From positions 110,049 through 174,048 of the forward strand of contig PHCI01000005.1 in NCBI GenBank assembly GCA_002842205.1: a stretch of 64,000 bases of DNA. The letters run 5' to 3'. Position numbers and translations under genes: made by a program. The DNA is from Betaproteobacteria bacterium HGW-Betaproteobacteria-3 (lineage in GTDB: Bacteria; Pseudomonadota; Gammaproteobacteria; Burkholderiales; Burkholderiaceae_C). Of this stretch, positions 9,215-17,253 are shown piece after piece. The first letter of the stretch is position 1; each line of letters starts with the position of its first letter. The notes below the pieces were generated by a model. It had not been told where the DNA came from. It searched no databases and was given only the letters and a program-made list of their open reading frames with translations.

Positions 9215-9937
9215 CTACGCCCCCACCACCAGCCGGATGCCCGGCATGACGCGCTCGGACTCGGCGCGCCGCTCCAGCGCCTGGCGCAGGTTCATCTGCG
9301 CCACTTCGGTGTGCTCCGCCGCCAAGGCCTGGGCGCGCGCGCCCTCGCCGCGCTGGAGGGCATCGAACAGCATGTGGTGCTGGCGGTGGGCGTAGAGCAT
9401 CCAGTCGCGGTCCGGCGCCATCGCACCCTGCATCGGCAGCATGGCCGACGCCGGGGCAAACGGCAGCTTGTCGTTCAGCGCCACTGCGCGCTGCAGTGCA
9501 CGGTTGCCGCTGGCTTCGAGCACGAGCGCGTGAAAGCGGTCGTTCATGGCAGCGTAAGCGGCGTAATTGTCGATGGTCAGGGGGTTGGCGGCCAGCGCGC
9601 GGTCGCCGTCGTCCAGGCACGATCGCAGGTCCAGCGCCAACTGGCGTGACAGGCCGTGCTCGGCCACCAGGCGTGCGGCCATGCCTTCCAGATGGCCGCG
9701 AACGGCAATCGCATCGGTCACCTCGCGCGGGGTGAACTGGCGCACGATGAAGCCCCCCGTGTCGTTGGCCTTCACCAGGCCCTCCTGCTCCAGCGTCACC
9801 AGCGCGGCGCGCACGGGGGTGCGTGAGGCACCCAGCCGCTCGGCCAGTTGCTGCTCGGCCAGCCTCTGACCAGGCTCGAACTCACCGCGCAGCACGAGGT
9901 CGCGCAATTGCATCAATACGGTCTCTTGCAGGTTCAT
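9215..9937 (-). CDS. GntR-family regulator, FCD (FadR-C) type
   Basis: 240 residues. The N-terminal winged helix has the GntR pattern GEFEPGQRLAEQQLAERLG followed by SRTPVRAAL. The C-terminal all-helical FCD domain contains the metal-ligand pattern D-x3-H within DRFHALVLEASGN and later His residues, so it likely binds a carboxylate ligand. It is divergent from the Rieske oxygenase operon with only 63 bases between the start codons. A perfect CGGTATACCG palindrome lies in that gap. It is therefore probably the local regulator of that operon. Confidence 0.9.
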   Translation of the reverse strand: MNLQETVLMQLRDLVLRGEFEPGQRLAEQQLAERLGASRTPVRAALVTLEQEGLVKANDTGGFIVRQFTPREVTDAIAVRGHLEGMAARLVAEHGLSRQLALDLRSCLDDGDRALAANPLTIDNYAAYAAMNDRFHALVLEASGNRALQRAVALNDKLPFAPASAMLPMQGAMAPDRDWMLYAHRQHHMLFDALQRGEGARAQALAAEHTEVAQMNLRQALERRAESERVMPGIRLVVGA

Positions 9938-9966
9938 TCGGCAGAATGTACACTGAATCCAAATTT

Positions 9967-9976
9967 CGGTATACCG
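9967..9976. promoter_or_regulatory. Palindromic operator candidate for the GntR regulator
   Basis: CGGTATACCG is a perfect 10-base palindrome in the gap between the divergent regulator and Rieske oxygenase genes, 24 bases before the oxygenase start. FCD-type GntR proteins often bind short palindromes with a TATA-like centre. Assignment is by position and symmetry only. Confidence 0.45.
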
Positions 9977-10000
9977 TTTTGATTTTCACCAAGGTGCCCC

Positions 10001-11410
10001 ATGAAAGCAGAGCAAAACGAACGCATCACCCGCATTGGCCCCGGCACGCCCTGCGGCGACGTATTGCGCCGTTACTGGCAGCCCGCGGCCCTGGTGGACG
10101 AATTCAACCCCCGGCTGGACCCCCGCATGGCGCAGCGCCCCGTCAAGGCGGTGCGCCTGCTGGGGCAAGACCTGGTGCTGTTCCGTGACGCGCAAAACCG
10201 CTGGGGCCTGCTTGACCGCGACTGCCCGCACCGCGGCGCCGACCTGTCCTTCGGCCGCCTTGAATCGGCCGCCGAGGGCGCCAGCGGCGGCGATGGGCTG
10301 CGCTGCCCGTTTCACGGCTGGAAGTTCGCGGTGGACGGCACCTGCACCGAAACGCCCGCCGAACCCGTGGGCAGCAAGTTGTGCGAGCGGGTGCGCCAGC
10401 GCAGCTACCCCGTGGTGGAGCGCGGCGGCGTGGTGTTCGCCTACCTCGGCCCCGAGGGCAGCGAGCCGCCGCCCTTCCCCGCCTTCGACTGCTTCGTGGC
10501 GCCGGCCACGCACACCTTTGCCTTCAAGGGCTTGTGGAACGCCAACTGGCTGCAGGCGTTCGAAGTGGGCATCGACCCCGCGCATCCGTCCTACCTGCAC
10601 CGCTTTTTGCACGACGCGCCGCTCGAAGGCATCGGCGACAACGCGGCCGGCAAGCAGTTCCGCAGTGCCAGCGCTGGCGCGGTGGGCGGCGAGCCCTGGC
10701 CCATGACGCGCATCATGCGCGAGTTTTCCCGGCCCGAGATCAGCTTCGAAGCCCAGCCCTGGGGCCTGCAGATCACCGCGCTGCGGCCCATGACAGAGCA
10801 GCTCACCCATGTGCGCGTGACCAATGCCATCTTTCCCGCCACCTTTGTGATTCCGCTGTCCGAAACGATGACCATCACGCAGATGCACGTGCCGGTGGAC
10901 GACACCCACACCTACTGGTATTCGTTCTTCACCAGCTTTGCGGGCCCGCTCGACCCCGAGGCCATGCGCGCGCAGCGCCAGCAGTTCATCCGCCTGCCCG
11001 ACTATCTGCCGAACGCCGGGCGCCACAACGACTGGGGTTTCAAGCCCGGCGAGCAGCGCACCGACACCTACCTCGGCATGGGCGAGGAAGACATCAACGT
11101 GCACGACCAATGGGCCGTGGAGAGCATGGGCGCCATCCAGGACCGCACGCGCGAGCACCTGGGCACCTCGGACAAGGTCATCATGGCCAACCGGCGCCTG
11201 CTGCTGCAGGCCATTGACACCGTGCTGGCCGGCGGCACGCCTGCGGGCCTGGCCGACGCGGCGCTGGCGCCGCAGATGCGCGGCCCCGACACTGTGGACG
11301 GCATCGCCCCTGCGGGCGAATGGGCCACCTGGTGGCGCACCCAGGCGCAAGCCAAGCGCGACCACGCGCCATGGACCGCCGACGCCCCCGAGCTTGCCCC
11401 CACACCATGA
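10001..11410 (+). CDS. Rieske non-heme iron oxygenase, alpha subunit (phthalate dioxygenase-like)
   Basis: 469 residues. The Rieske [2Fe-2S] site is Cys75-x-His77 and Cys102-x2-His105 (CPHRGADLSFGRLE, CPFHGWKF). The loop between the two pairs is 24 residues against about 16 in most relatives, because of a Gly/Ala/Ser-rich insertion near 90-97. The mononuclear iron site is visible as EVGIDPAHPSYLHR (Asp and two His). This single-subunit type hydroxylates or demethylates aromatic substrates using a reductase or a reductase plus ferredoxin. Its stop codon overlaps the ligase start (ATGA), so the two are translationally coupled. A ferredoxin follows further down. The substrate cannot be named. 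Confidence 0.88.
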   Translation: MKAEQNERITRIGPGTPCGDVLRRYWQPAALVDEFNPRLDPRMAQRPVKAVRLLGQDLVLFRDAQNRWGLLDRDCPHRGADLSFGRLESAAEGASGGDGLRCPFHGWKFAVDGTCTETPAEPVGSKLCERVRQRSYPVVERGGVVFAYLGPEGSEPPPFPAFDCFVAPATHTFAFKGLWNANWLQAFEVGIDPAHPSYLHRFLHDAPLEGIGDNAAGKQFRSASAGAVGGEPWPMTRIMREFSRPEISFEAQPWGLQITALRPMTEQLTHVRVTNAIFPATFVIPLSETMTITQMHVPVDDTHTYWYSFFTSFAGPLDPEAMRAQRQQFIRLPDYLPNAGRHNDWGFKPGEQRTDTYLGMGEEDINVHDQWAVESMGAIQDRTREHLGTSDKVIMANRRLLLQAIDTVLAGGTPAGLADAALAPQMRGPDTVDGIAPAGEWATWWRTQAQAKRDHAPWTADAPELAPTP

Positions 11411-12951
11411 GCGCCGCGCCGGGCCGTCCCCAAGCAAGCTCGCACCGCAGCCCGCAGGGCGAAGGTACTCCAGTGCCCTATTTTGCCGAACGCTGCGGCA
11501 TTCACGATGCCGCGCGGGAGCAGGCCTGCGAGCAACTCGCCCGGGTCATTGATGCCAGCGGCATCGAACTGGTGCGCTTTGTCTGGTGCGACCTGCACGG
11601 CGTCACGCGCGGCAAGACGCTGGTGGCCAGCGCCGCCGCGCGGGCCTTGCGCGAAGGCGTGGGCATGGTCAGCACGCTGATGCTCAAGGACACCTCGGAC
11701 CGCACGGCGTTCAAGGTGTTTGAGCGCGGCGGCACGGCCAGCCTGCCCGGTTTTGGCCAGGCCAACAACCTGCTGCTGCTGCCTGACCCTGCGAGCTTTC
11801 GCCCGCTGCCGTGGTCGCCCCGCAGCGGCTGGCTGCAATGCCAGCCATGGTTTGAGGACGGCACGCCCGTGGCGCTGGACACGCGGCGCGTGCTGCAGGC
11901 CGCGCTGCACCGGCTGGCCCAGGCCGGCTACGGCCTGCGCTGCGGGCTGGAGGTCGAACTCCACATCTACCGCATCACCGACACCACCGCCCAGCTCGAC
12001 CCGGCCCAGGCCGACTGGCCCGGCCTGCCGCCCGAGGTGGCGCTGATCCACCCCGGCTACAACCTGCTCAATGAGGGCTGGTTCGATCTGGCCGAGGCGC
12101 CGCTGCGCATCGTGCAGCACACAGCGCAGGCGCTGGGCCTGCCGCTGACGTCGCTGGAAATCGAACTCGGCCCCAGCCAGGTCGAGGCAGTGTTCGACGC
12201 CACCGACGCCCTGACCGCCGCCGACAACATGGTGCTGTTTCGCAATGCCGTGCGCCAGGCGCTGCGGCGCGCGGGCTACCACGCCACCTTCATGTGCCGC
12301 CCGCCTTTTCCCAACATCATGTCCAGCGGCTGGCACCTGCACCAGTCGCTGGTGCACCTGCGTACCGGTCAAAACGCCTTCGTGCGGCAGGCCCCTGCGC
12401 CCGGCACCACGCCGCAGGACGCCACGCACACGCTCAGCGACGCGGGCGCCCATTACCTGGCGGGGCTGCTCCAGCACGCAGGCGGCACCAGTGCCTTTTG
12501 CACCCCCACGGTCAACGGCTACGGGCGCTTTCGCCCCAATGCCCTGGCACCGCAGTCGGTGCTTTGGGGGCGCGACAACCGGGGCGCGATGCTGCGGGTG
12601 ATCGGCGGGCCGAACGACGGCGCCACGCGCATCGAAAACCGCATCGGCGAACCCGCCGCCAACCCCTACCTGTACATGGCCGCACAGATCCATGCCGGGC
12701 TCGAGGGGTTGGCCAGCCAACTTGCCCCGCCTGTGGCCACCGAGGCCCCCTATGACGCTGACGGCACCCGGCTGCCCACCAGCCTGGCCGCGGCGCTGGC
12801 CGCCCTGCAAGCCGACGCCGCGATGGCGCAGGCCCTGGGCCCCGATTTCATCGCCTACTTCACCCGCATCAAGCAGGCCGAGGTGGAGCGCCACACCGCC
12901 GCGCAGGACAAGGACGACTTCGAACGGCGGGAATACTTCAGCCGCTTTTGA
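11407..12951 (+). CDS. Glutamine-synthetase-like ligase, probable gamma-glutamyl-amine synthetase
   Basis: 514 residues. GS-fold landmarks in order: FVWCDLHGVTRGK, a Glu-x-Glu metal site (GLEVELHIYR), IELGPSQVE, GWHLHQSL (the HxH nucleotide/metal strand), NGYGRFRPNALAP (flap region) and RIENRIGEPAANPYLYMAA. It belongs to the branch that contains PuuA, IpuC and aniline-type GS-like enzymes rather than to housekeeping GlnA. Its likely reaction is ATP-dependent gamma-glutamylation of an amine. ATG at 11407 overlaps the Rieske gene stop. A separate, better matched PuuA is encoded at 41818, so this copy probably serves another amine linked to the oxygenase. Confidence 0.8.
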   Translation: MSAAPGRPQASSHRSPQGEGTPVPYFAERCGIHDAAREQACEQLARVIDASGIELVRFVWCDLHGVTRGKTLVASAAARALREGVGMVSTLMLKDTSDRTAFKVFERGGTASLPGFGQANNLLLLPDPASFRPLPWSPRSGWLQCQPWFEDGTPVALDTRRVLQAALHRLAQAGYGLRCGLEVELHIYRITDTTAQLDPAQADWPGLPPEVALIHPGYNLLNEGWFDLAEAPLRIVQHTAQALGLPLTSLEIELGPSQVEAVFDATDALTAADNMVLFRNAVRQALRRAGYHATFMCRPPFPNIMSSGWHLHQSLVHLRTGQNAFVRQAPAPGTTPQDATHTLSDAGAHYLAGLLQHAGGTSAFCTPTVNGYGRFRPNALAPQSVLWGRDNRGAMLRVIGGPNDGATRIENRIGEPAANPYLYMAAQIHAGLEGLASQLAPPVATEAPYDADGTRLPTSLAAALAALQADAAMAQALGPDFIAYFTRIKQAEVERHTAAQDKDDFERREYFSRF

Positions 12952-12977
12952 GACCCGGCGCGCCACTGGACCGACCC

Positions 12978-13313
12978 ATGATTACTATTCACTTCATAGC
13001 AAACAATGACCATTCCACGGGGGGAAAGACCACAATTCATGCAGAAATTGGGCAATCCCTCATGCAGGCGGCCACCCACGCCAACGTGGCGGGCATCGAG
13101 GCCGATTGCGGCGGCACGCTGAGCTGCGCCACCTGCCACGTGCGTGTGCACGAACCGTTCGCCGCCGCGCTGCCCGCCCCCAGTGCGGACGAGGCCGCCA
13201 TGCTTGAATTCGCCGCGGTGCCGCGCAGCCCCAACAGCCGCCTGAGCTGCCAGATTCAGCTGACCGACGCGCTCGACGGGATGACGGTAGACTTGCCCCC
13301 CACCCAACATTGA
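12978..13313 (+). CDS. [2Fe-2S] ferredoxin, adrenodoxin/putidaredoxin type
   Basis: 111 residues with Cys44, Cys50, Cys53 and Cys91 in the CX5CX2CX37C arrangement of vertebrate-type ferredoxins (EADCGGTLSCATCHVRVHEP, LSCQIQL). It is predicted to carry electrons to the Rieske oxygenase two genes upstream; no dedicated reductase lies in the operon. The N-terminal ~20 residues are unusual: bases 12997-13024 match the interspersed repeat found elsewhere in the window and encode IANNDHSTGG. There relatives usually have a shorter strand-turn. The start ATG at 12978 lies 26 bases after the ligase stop. Confidence 0.88.
   Translation: MITIHFIANNDHSTGGKTTIHAEIGQSLMQAATHANVAGIEADCGGTLSCATCHVRVHEPFAAALPAPSADEAAMLEFAAVPRSPNSRLSCQIQLTDALDGMTVDLPPTQH
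12997..13024 (-). repeat. Interspersed repeat, copy C, inside the ferredoxin coding sequence
   Basis: TAGCAAACAATGACCATT followed by a G-rich end matches copy B at all but about four of 28 positions. It is read in frame as part of the ferredoxin N-terminus without a stop codon. Confidence 0.6.
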
Positions 13314-13329
13314 ATGGAAAGGTCTCCCC

Positions 13330-13632
13330 ATGATTCTTGAACTTGCCGACATCCGCATCGCCCCGGGCCAGCAGGCCGCCTTCGAAGAAGCCATCCAGCG
13401 CGGCGCGGGCGCGGTGGTTTCGCGCGCCAAGGGCTTCCAGGGCTTCAAGGTCAACCGCGGGATCGAAAGCCCTGAGCGCTATGTGCTGCAAATCTTCTGG
13501 GACACGCTGGAAGACCATACCGTGGGCTTTCGCAACTCACCGCTGTTTGCCGAATGGCGCGCCATTGTCGGCCCGTTTTTTGCCGCACCGCCGGTGGTCG
13601 AACATTTCGAGCTGGTCATCAAGTCGGATTGA
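13330..13632 (+). CDS. Antibiotic biosynthesis monooxygenase (ABM) domain protein
   Basis: 100 residues forming one dimeric alpha/beta-barrel ABM domain (FEEAIQRGAGAVVSRAKGFQ, ERYVLQIFWDTLEDHTVGFR). Members are cofactor-free monooxygenases, heme-degrading enzymes or small helper proteins of oxygenase pathways. It sits 16 bases after the ferredoxin and is followed by a strong terminator, so it ends the Rieske/ligase operon. The role here is unknown; processing of an unstable pathway intermediate would fit. Confidence 0.8.
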   Translation: MILELADIRIAPGQQAAFEEAIQRGAGAVVSRAKGFQGFKVNRGIESPERYVLQIFWDTLEDHTVGFRNSPLFAEWRAIVGPFFAAPPVVEHFELVIKSD

Positions 13633-13647
13633 CCCACGCCAGATGCA

Positions 13648-13675
13648 AAAAAAGAGGCCGCGGCCTCTTTTTTTT
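13648..13675. terminator. Bidirectional intrinsic terminator
   Basis: GAGGCCGCGGCCTC is a perfect palindrome flanked by an A-run on the left and T8 on the right. It separates the plus-strand ABM operon from the minus-strand OmpA-like gene and can serve both. Confidence 0.85.
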
Positions 13676-13687
13676 GGTCTCGTCCGC

Positions 13688-14344
13688 CTATTGCTGGGCC
13701 ACCGCCCGTTCGGCCAGGTAGATTTCAATGCGCCGGTTGCGGGCGCGACCGGCCTCGCTGCTGTTGTCGGCAATCGGCTCGCGCGAGCCGCGGCCTTCAA
13801 TCCGGACACGCTGGAAACTCACGCCACGCGCAGCCAGAAAATCGCGCGCACTGGCCGCCCGGTCGGTGGACAGCGGGTTGTTGATCGCGTCCGAGCCCGT
13901 GCTGTCGGTGTGCCCGACGATCAGGATTTCGGTGTTGGGCTGGTTGCTCAGGCCCGAAGCAAATTGCGTCAGGATCGGCTGCAGGCTGGGCTTGATGGCC
14001 GAGCGGCCCGTGTCGAATGAAATGTCGCTGGGAATGTCGAGCTTGAGCCGGTTGTCCGCCGTTTGCGTCACGGCCACACCGGTTCCCGCGGTCGCCTGTT
14101 CCATGGCCGCTTTCTTGTCGGCCATGTTTTTCGACCAGACATAGCCCCCCAAGGCGCCCACGGCACCGCCCACCGCGGCGCCCGTTTTGTTGCCCCCAAT
14201 CACGGCGCCCGCAATGGCCCCGACACCCGCGCCAATGGCCGTGCCCTTTTGCGTTTCGGTCATGCTTTCGCAACCGGCCGCCAGAACCGCCCAGGTGGTC
14301 ACGACCACCACCGTGCGTCCGAAGCGGAAAAAGTATTCGCTCAT
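13688..14344 (-). CDS. OmpA-family lipoprotein with glycine-zipper domain
   Basis: 218 residues. The signal sequence ends in a lipobox (VLAAGC). A glycine-zipper segment follows (AIGAGVGAIAGAVIGGNKTG and further GG repeats), then a C-terminal OmpA-like peptidoglycan-binding domain with VGHTDSTGSD and SxDRAxSARDFL-type signatures ending NRRIEIYL. It should link the outer membrane to peptidoglycan, like YiaD-type proteins. ATG at 14344 has a strong GAGGAGG ribosome binding site; the in-frame TTG further upstream is rejected. It has no operon partner. Confidence 0.9.
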   Translation of the reverse strand: MSEYFFRFGRTVVVVTTWAVLAAGCESMTETQKGTAIGAGVGAIAGAVIGGNKTGAAVGGAVGALGGYVWSKNMADKKAAMEQATAGTGVAVTQTADNRLKLDIPSDISFDTGRSAIKPSLQPILTQFASGLSNQPNTEILIVGHTDSTGSDAINNPLSTDRAASARDFLAARGVSFQRVRIEGRGSREPIADNSSEAGRARNRRIEIYLAERAVAQQ

Positions 14345-14408
14345 TTCATGCCTCCTCAAGTTAATTTAACGCAATGCTGGCGGCGAGGTTGTGACTTTTC
14401 GCAAGCGC

Positions 14409-14849
14409 TCAGGCAGGCTCGTCGTGCCCGGCCACCAGCTTGCCGAGCAAGACCGTGAACTGCAACCGTTCATCGGCCGTGAGCGGCGCCACCAGCCGCG
14501 TTTGCGTCCGGCGTACCGCCCGTTTCATGCCCTCGACTGCCGCCGCACCGTCCGGTGTCACCCACAGCAGCTTGCGCCGCTTGTCACGGCCGTCGGCCTC
14601 GCGCCGGACCCAGCCCTTGGCTTCCAGGCGACCGATGACCGAGCCCGAGGTCGCCGCGTCAAACGCCACGCGGTTTGCCAGCGTGACCTGGTCTTCACCG
14701 GGCGTGTCAATCAGGGCGTTGAGGATGGCGAACTGCACCGGCGTGACCTCAAACCCCGCAGTTTCTTCCATGAAGATCGCCACCGCCCGCTGGTGCGCAC
14801 GGCGGATCAGGTGTCCGGGTGCGTGCTGGAAATCAAAGCTCTTGATCAT
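14409..14849 (-). CDS. MarR-family regulator of the gentisate module
   Basis: 146 residues with the MarR winged-helix fold (DQVTLANRVAFDAATSGSVI as helix-turn-helix, ADGRDKRRKLLWVT as wing). It is divergent from the 3-hydroxybenzoate 6-hydroxylase gene, with 103 bases between. An AT-rich GTATAC-centred palindrome lies in that gap. MarR proteins next to aromatic hydroxylase genes commonly act as repressors released by the substrate; 3-hydroxybenzoate or gentisate is the natural guess. ATG at 14849 starts the conserved domain; the long upstream extension of the frame is not real. Confidence 0.88.
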   Translation of the reverse strand: MIKSFDFQHAPGHLIRRAHQRAVAIFMEETAGFEVTPVQFAILNALIDTPGEDQVTLANRVAFDAATSGSVIGRLEAKGWVRREADGRDKRRKLLWVTPDGAAAVEGMKRAVRRTQTRLVAPLTADERLQFTVLLGKLVAGHDEPA

Positions 14850-14902
14850 GGGCACAGTGTATCGAGCGCCGGGCCATTGGCGCTGCTTGCGACCCTGCAA
14901 AT

Positions 14903-14920
14903 TAATATGTATACTTATCT
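14903..14920. promoter_or_regulatory. Operator candidate between MarR gene and hydroxylase gene
   Basis: ATATGTATACTTAT is symmetric about GTATAC (ATA-n-GTATAC-n-TAT) and is the only AT-rich patch in the divergent gap. It probably overlaps the promoter of one or both genes. Functional assignment is by position and symmetry. Confidence 0.45.
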
Positions 14921-14952
14921 TTTGGAGACAGATCAGGTAAGGAGACACCTCC

Positions 14953-16146
14953 ATGACGCAGTCACTCCCCATTCTCGTTGCCGGTGGCGGCATTGGCGGC
15001 CTGGCCGCTGCATCGGTCCTGGCCCGCGACGGGCACGCCGTCACGGTGCTGGAGCAGGCCGCGGAGTTCGGTGAAATTGGCGCCGGTATCCAGCTCGGGC
15101 CCAACATCTTCAAGATGTTTGACTACCTTGGCATCACCGCGGCGGTCAATCAGGTGGCGTACTTCCCGCCAGGCCTGGGCATGATGGACGTGCGCACTGG
15201 CGAACGCGTGGTGCGCGTGCCGCTGGGCGACGTGTCGCGGGCGGCCTACGGTTTTCCGTACGGCGTGATTTACCGGGCCGACCTGCACGATGTGTTTCTG
15301 GCCCAGTGCCGCGCGCTCCCCAATGTGACGCTGCGCACCCGCGCCAGGGTGGCCTCGTTCACCCAGGACGATCATGGCGTGGTGGTCACGTTCGAAGGCG
15401 GCGAAACCCTGGCGGGTGCCGCGCTGATCGGTGCCGACGGCCTCTGGAGCCGCGTGCGTGAAGCGGTGGTGGGCGACGGCAAGCCGCGTGTTTCGGGCCA
15501 CATCGCCTACCGCGCCGTGCTCAAGCGCGAAGACGTGCCTGCGCACCTGTGGGACGACGACGTGACGCTCTGGGGCGGCGAGAAGACCCACTTGGTCACC
15601 TACCCGCTGCGGCGTGGCGAACTGTTCAACCTGGTCGCCGTGTTCCACAGCGACAAATACGACGAGGGCTGGAACACGTTTGGCGATACCGCCGAGCTGG
15701 GCGAGCGCTTTGCCCACGCCGTGCCACGCGTGAAGGAACTGCTGGGCAAGATTGAGACCTGGAAGATGTGGGTGCTGTGCGACCGCGAGCCTGTGAAGAA
15801 CTGGACCGACCGGCGCGTCACCCTGCTCGGCGACGCCGCACACCCCATGCTGCAATACCTGGCCCAGGGCGCCGGGCAAGCCATCGAGGACGCGGTGGTG
15901 CTGAGCGAGGCGTTGCGGTTCACCCGTGGCAATGTGCAGGAAGCCTTTCAGAAATACCAGGCGGCCCGCTACCTGCGCACCGGGCGGGTTCAACTCACGG
16001 CGCGTTTTTATGGCGACATCTACCATGCGGCAGGCGTGCAGCGCGAGTTGCGCAACCAGATTTTCCAGAGCGGCGCGGAATCGGCCGGGTTTGCCGGGCT
16101 CAAGTGGATGTACGACGGCATCGACCCTTCCAGGCTTTTTGACTGA
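14953..16146 (+). CDS. 3-hydroxybenzoate 6-monooxygenase (FAD-dependent)
   Basis: 397 residues. Motifs of the class A flavoprotein hydroxylases: N-terminal dinucleotide-binding GGGIGGLAAA, the DG motif (GADGLWSRVR) and the second FAD motif GDAAHPMLQYLAQGAGQAIED. Overall sequence (FGEIGAGIQLGPN, YRADLHDVFL) resembles known 3-hydroxybenzoate 6-hydroxylases, which use NADH and O2 to make gentisate. The assignment is supported by the two genes directly downstream, gentisate dioxygenase and fumarylpyruvate hydrolase. AAGGAG precedes the ATG. Salicylate 5-hydroxylase is excluded because it is a Rieske enzyme. Confidence 0.88.
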   Translation: MTQSLPILVAGGGIGGLAAASVLARDGHAVTVLEQAAEFGEIGAGIQLGPNIFKMFDYLGITAAVNQVAYFPPGLGMMDVRTGERVVRVPLGDVSRAAYGFPYGVIYRADLHDVFLAQCRALPNVTLRTRARVASFTQDDHGVVVTFEGGETLAGAALIGADGLWSRVREAVVGDGKPRVSGHIAYRAVLKREDVPAHLWDDDVTLWGGEKTHLVTYPLRRGELFNLVAVFHSDKYDEGWNTFGDTAELGERFAHAVPRVKELLGKIETWKMWVLCDREPVKNWTDRRVTLLGDAAHPMLQYLAQGAGQAIEDAVVLSEALRFTRGNVQEAFQKYQAARYLRTGRVQLTARFYGDIYHAAGVQRELRNQIFQSGAESAGFAGLKWMYDGIDPSRLFD

Positions 16147-16182
16147 CGGTCTTCGCCCCGGGCACCCTCCAAAGGACTCACC

Positions 16183-17253
16183 ATGAACACACCGCAAGCC
16201 ACCACCGCCTCGTCCGCCGCCCAGGTCCGCCAGCAGCTTTACCGTGACATGTCGCCGCTGAACCTGACCCCACTTTGGGAGGTTCTTCATGCCCTGGTTC
16301 CACCCCAGCCCTCGTCCCCGTGCGTTTCTTCGCTATGGAAATATGACCAAATCCGCCCCTTCCTGATGCGTGCGGGCCAAGCCATCACCGCCGAAGAGGC
16401 GGTGCGCCGGGTGCTGATCCTGGAAAACCCGGCGTTGCGCGGGCAGTCTGCCATCACGCAGTCGCTGTACGCCGGCCTGCAACTGATCCTGCCGGGCGAG
16501 GTGGCGCCCAGCCACCGGCACACCCAGAGCGCACTGCGCTTCATCGTCGAGGGCGAAGGCGCCTACACCGCGGTCGATGGCGAACGCACCACCATGCACC
16601 CGGGCGACTTCATCATCACCCCGAGCTGGACCTGGCACGATCACGGCCACGAAGCAGACGGCCCGGTGGTCTGGCTGGACGGGCTGGACATCCCGATGAT
16701 CCGCTTCTTCGACGCCGGTTTTGCCGAGAACGGCACGGCCAGATCGCAAAGCGTGTCGCGCGCCGAGGGTGCCAGCTTCGCGCGTTACGGCCACAACATG
16801 GCCCCGGTGCGCGGTGACGCCCCGTTTGGCACCACATCGCCCATTTTCAGCTACCCCTACGCCCGCAGCCGCGAGGCGCTGCACCAGCTGGAGCGCGACA
16901 CCCCTCTGGACGCCTGGGATGGCTTCAAGCTGCGGTATGTGAATCCGCTCACCGGGGGCTCGCCCATGCCCACCATGGCCACTTTCATGCAGCGCCTGCC
17001 CTCCGGCTTTTCCGGCAAACCGTACCGACAGACCGACGGTGCCGTTTTCAGCGTGGTCGAAGGCACCGGGTCGGTCCGGGTCGGCGACGGCGCGGCGGCC
17101 CAAACCTTCACGTTCGGGCCGCGGGACCACTTCGTGATCCCCTCGTGGCACACTGCCCGTTTTGCCACCGAGGCTGGTTGCGTCCTGTTCAGTTTTACCG
17201 ACCGCCCCGTGCATCAGGCGCTGGGCATCCATCACGAAGAAAGGTTGTCATGA
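16183..17253 (+). CDS. Gentisate 1,2-dioxygenase
   Basis: 356 residues with two cupin domains. The N-terminal one carries the Fe ligands in APSHRHTQSALRFIVEGEG and PSWTWHDHGHE; the second has the motif SVVEGTGSVRVGDG and DHFVIPSWHTARF. It opens the gentisate ring to maleylpyruvate using Fe(II) and O2. The start ATG at 16183 lies 36 bases after the hydroxylase stop with AAAGGA upstream. Its stop overlaps the next start codon (ATGA at 17250-17253), indicating translational coupling. Confidence 0.93.
   Translation: MNTPQATTASSAAQVRQQLYRDMSPLNLTPLWEVLHALVPPQPSSPCVSSLWKYDQIRPFLMRAGQAITAEEAVRRVLILENPALRGQSAITQSLYAGLQLILPGEVAPSHRHTQSALRFIVEGEGAYTAVDGERTTMHPGDFIITPSWTWHDHGHEADGPVVWLDGLDIPMIRFFDAGFAENGTARSQSVSRAEGASFARYGHNMAPVRGDAPFGTTSPIFSYPYARSREALHQLERDTPLDAWDGFKLRYVNPLTGGSPMPTMATFMQRLPSGFSGKPYRQTDGAVFSVVEGTGSVRVGDGAAAQTFTFGPRDHFVIPSWHTARFATEAGCVLFSFTDRPVHQALGIHHEERLS

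Noticed and set aside
11068..12966. 632-codon open frame on the minus strand
   Set aside because: Antisense to the Rieske and ligase genes; composition is Arg/Gly/His-rich without domains.
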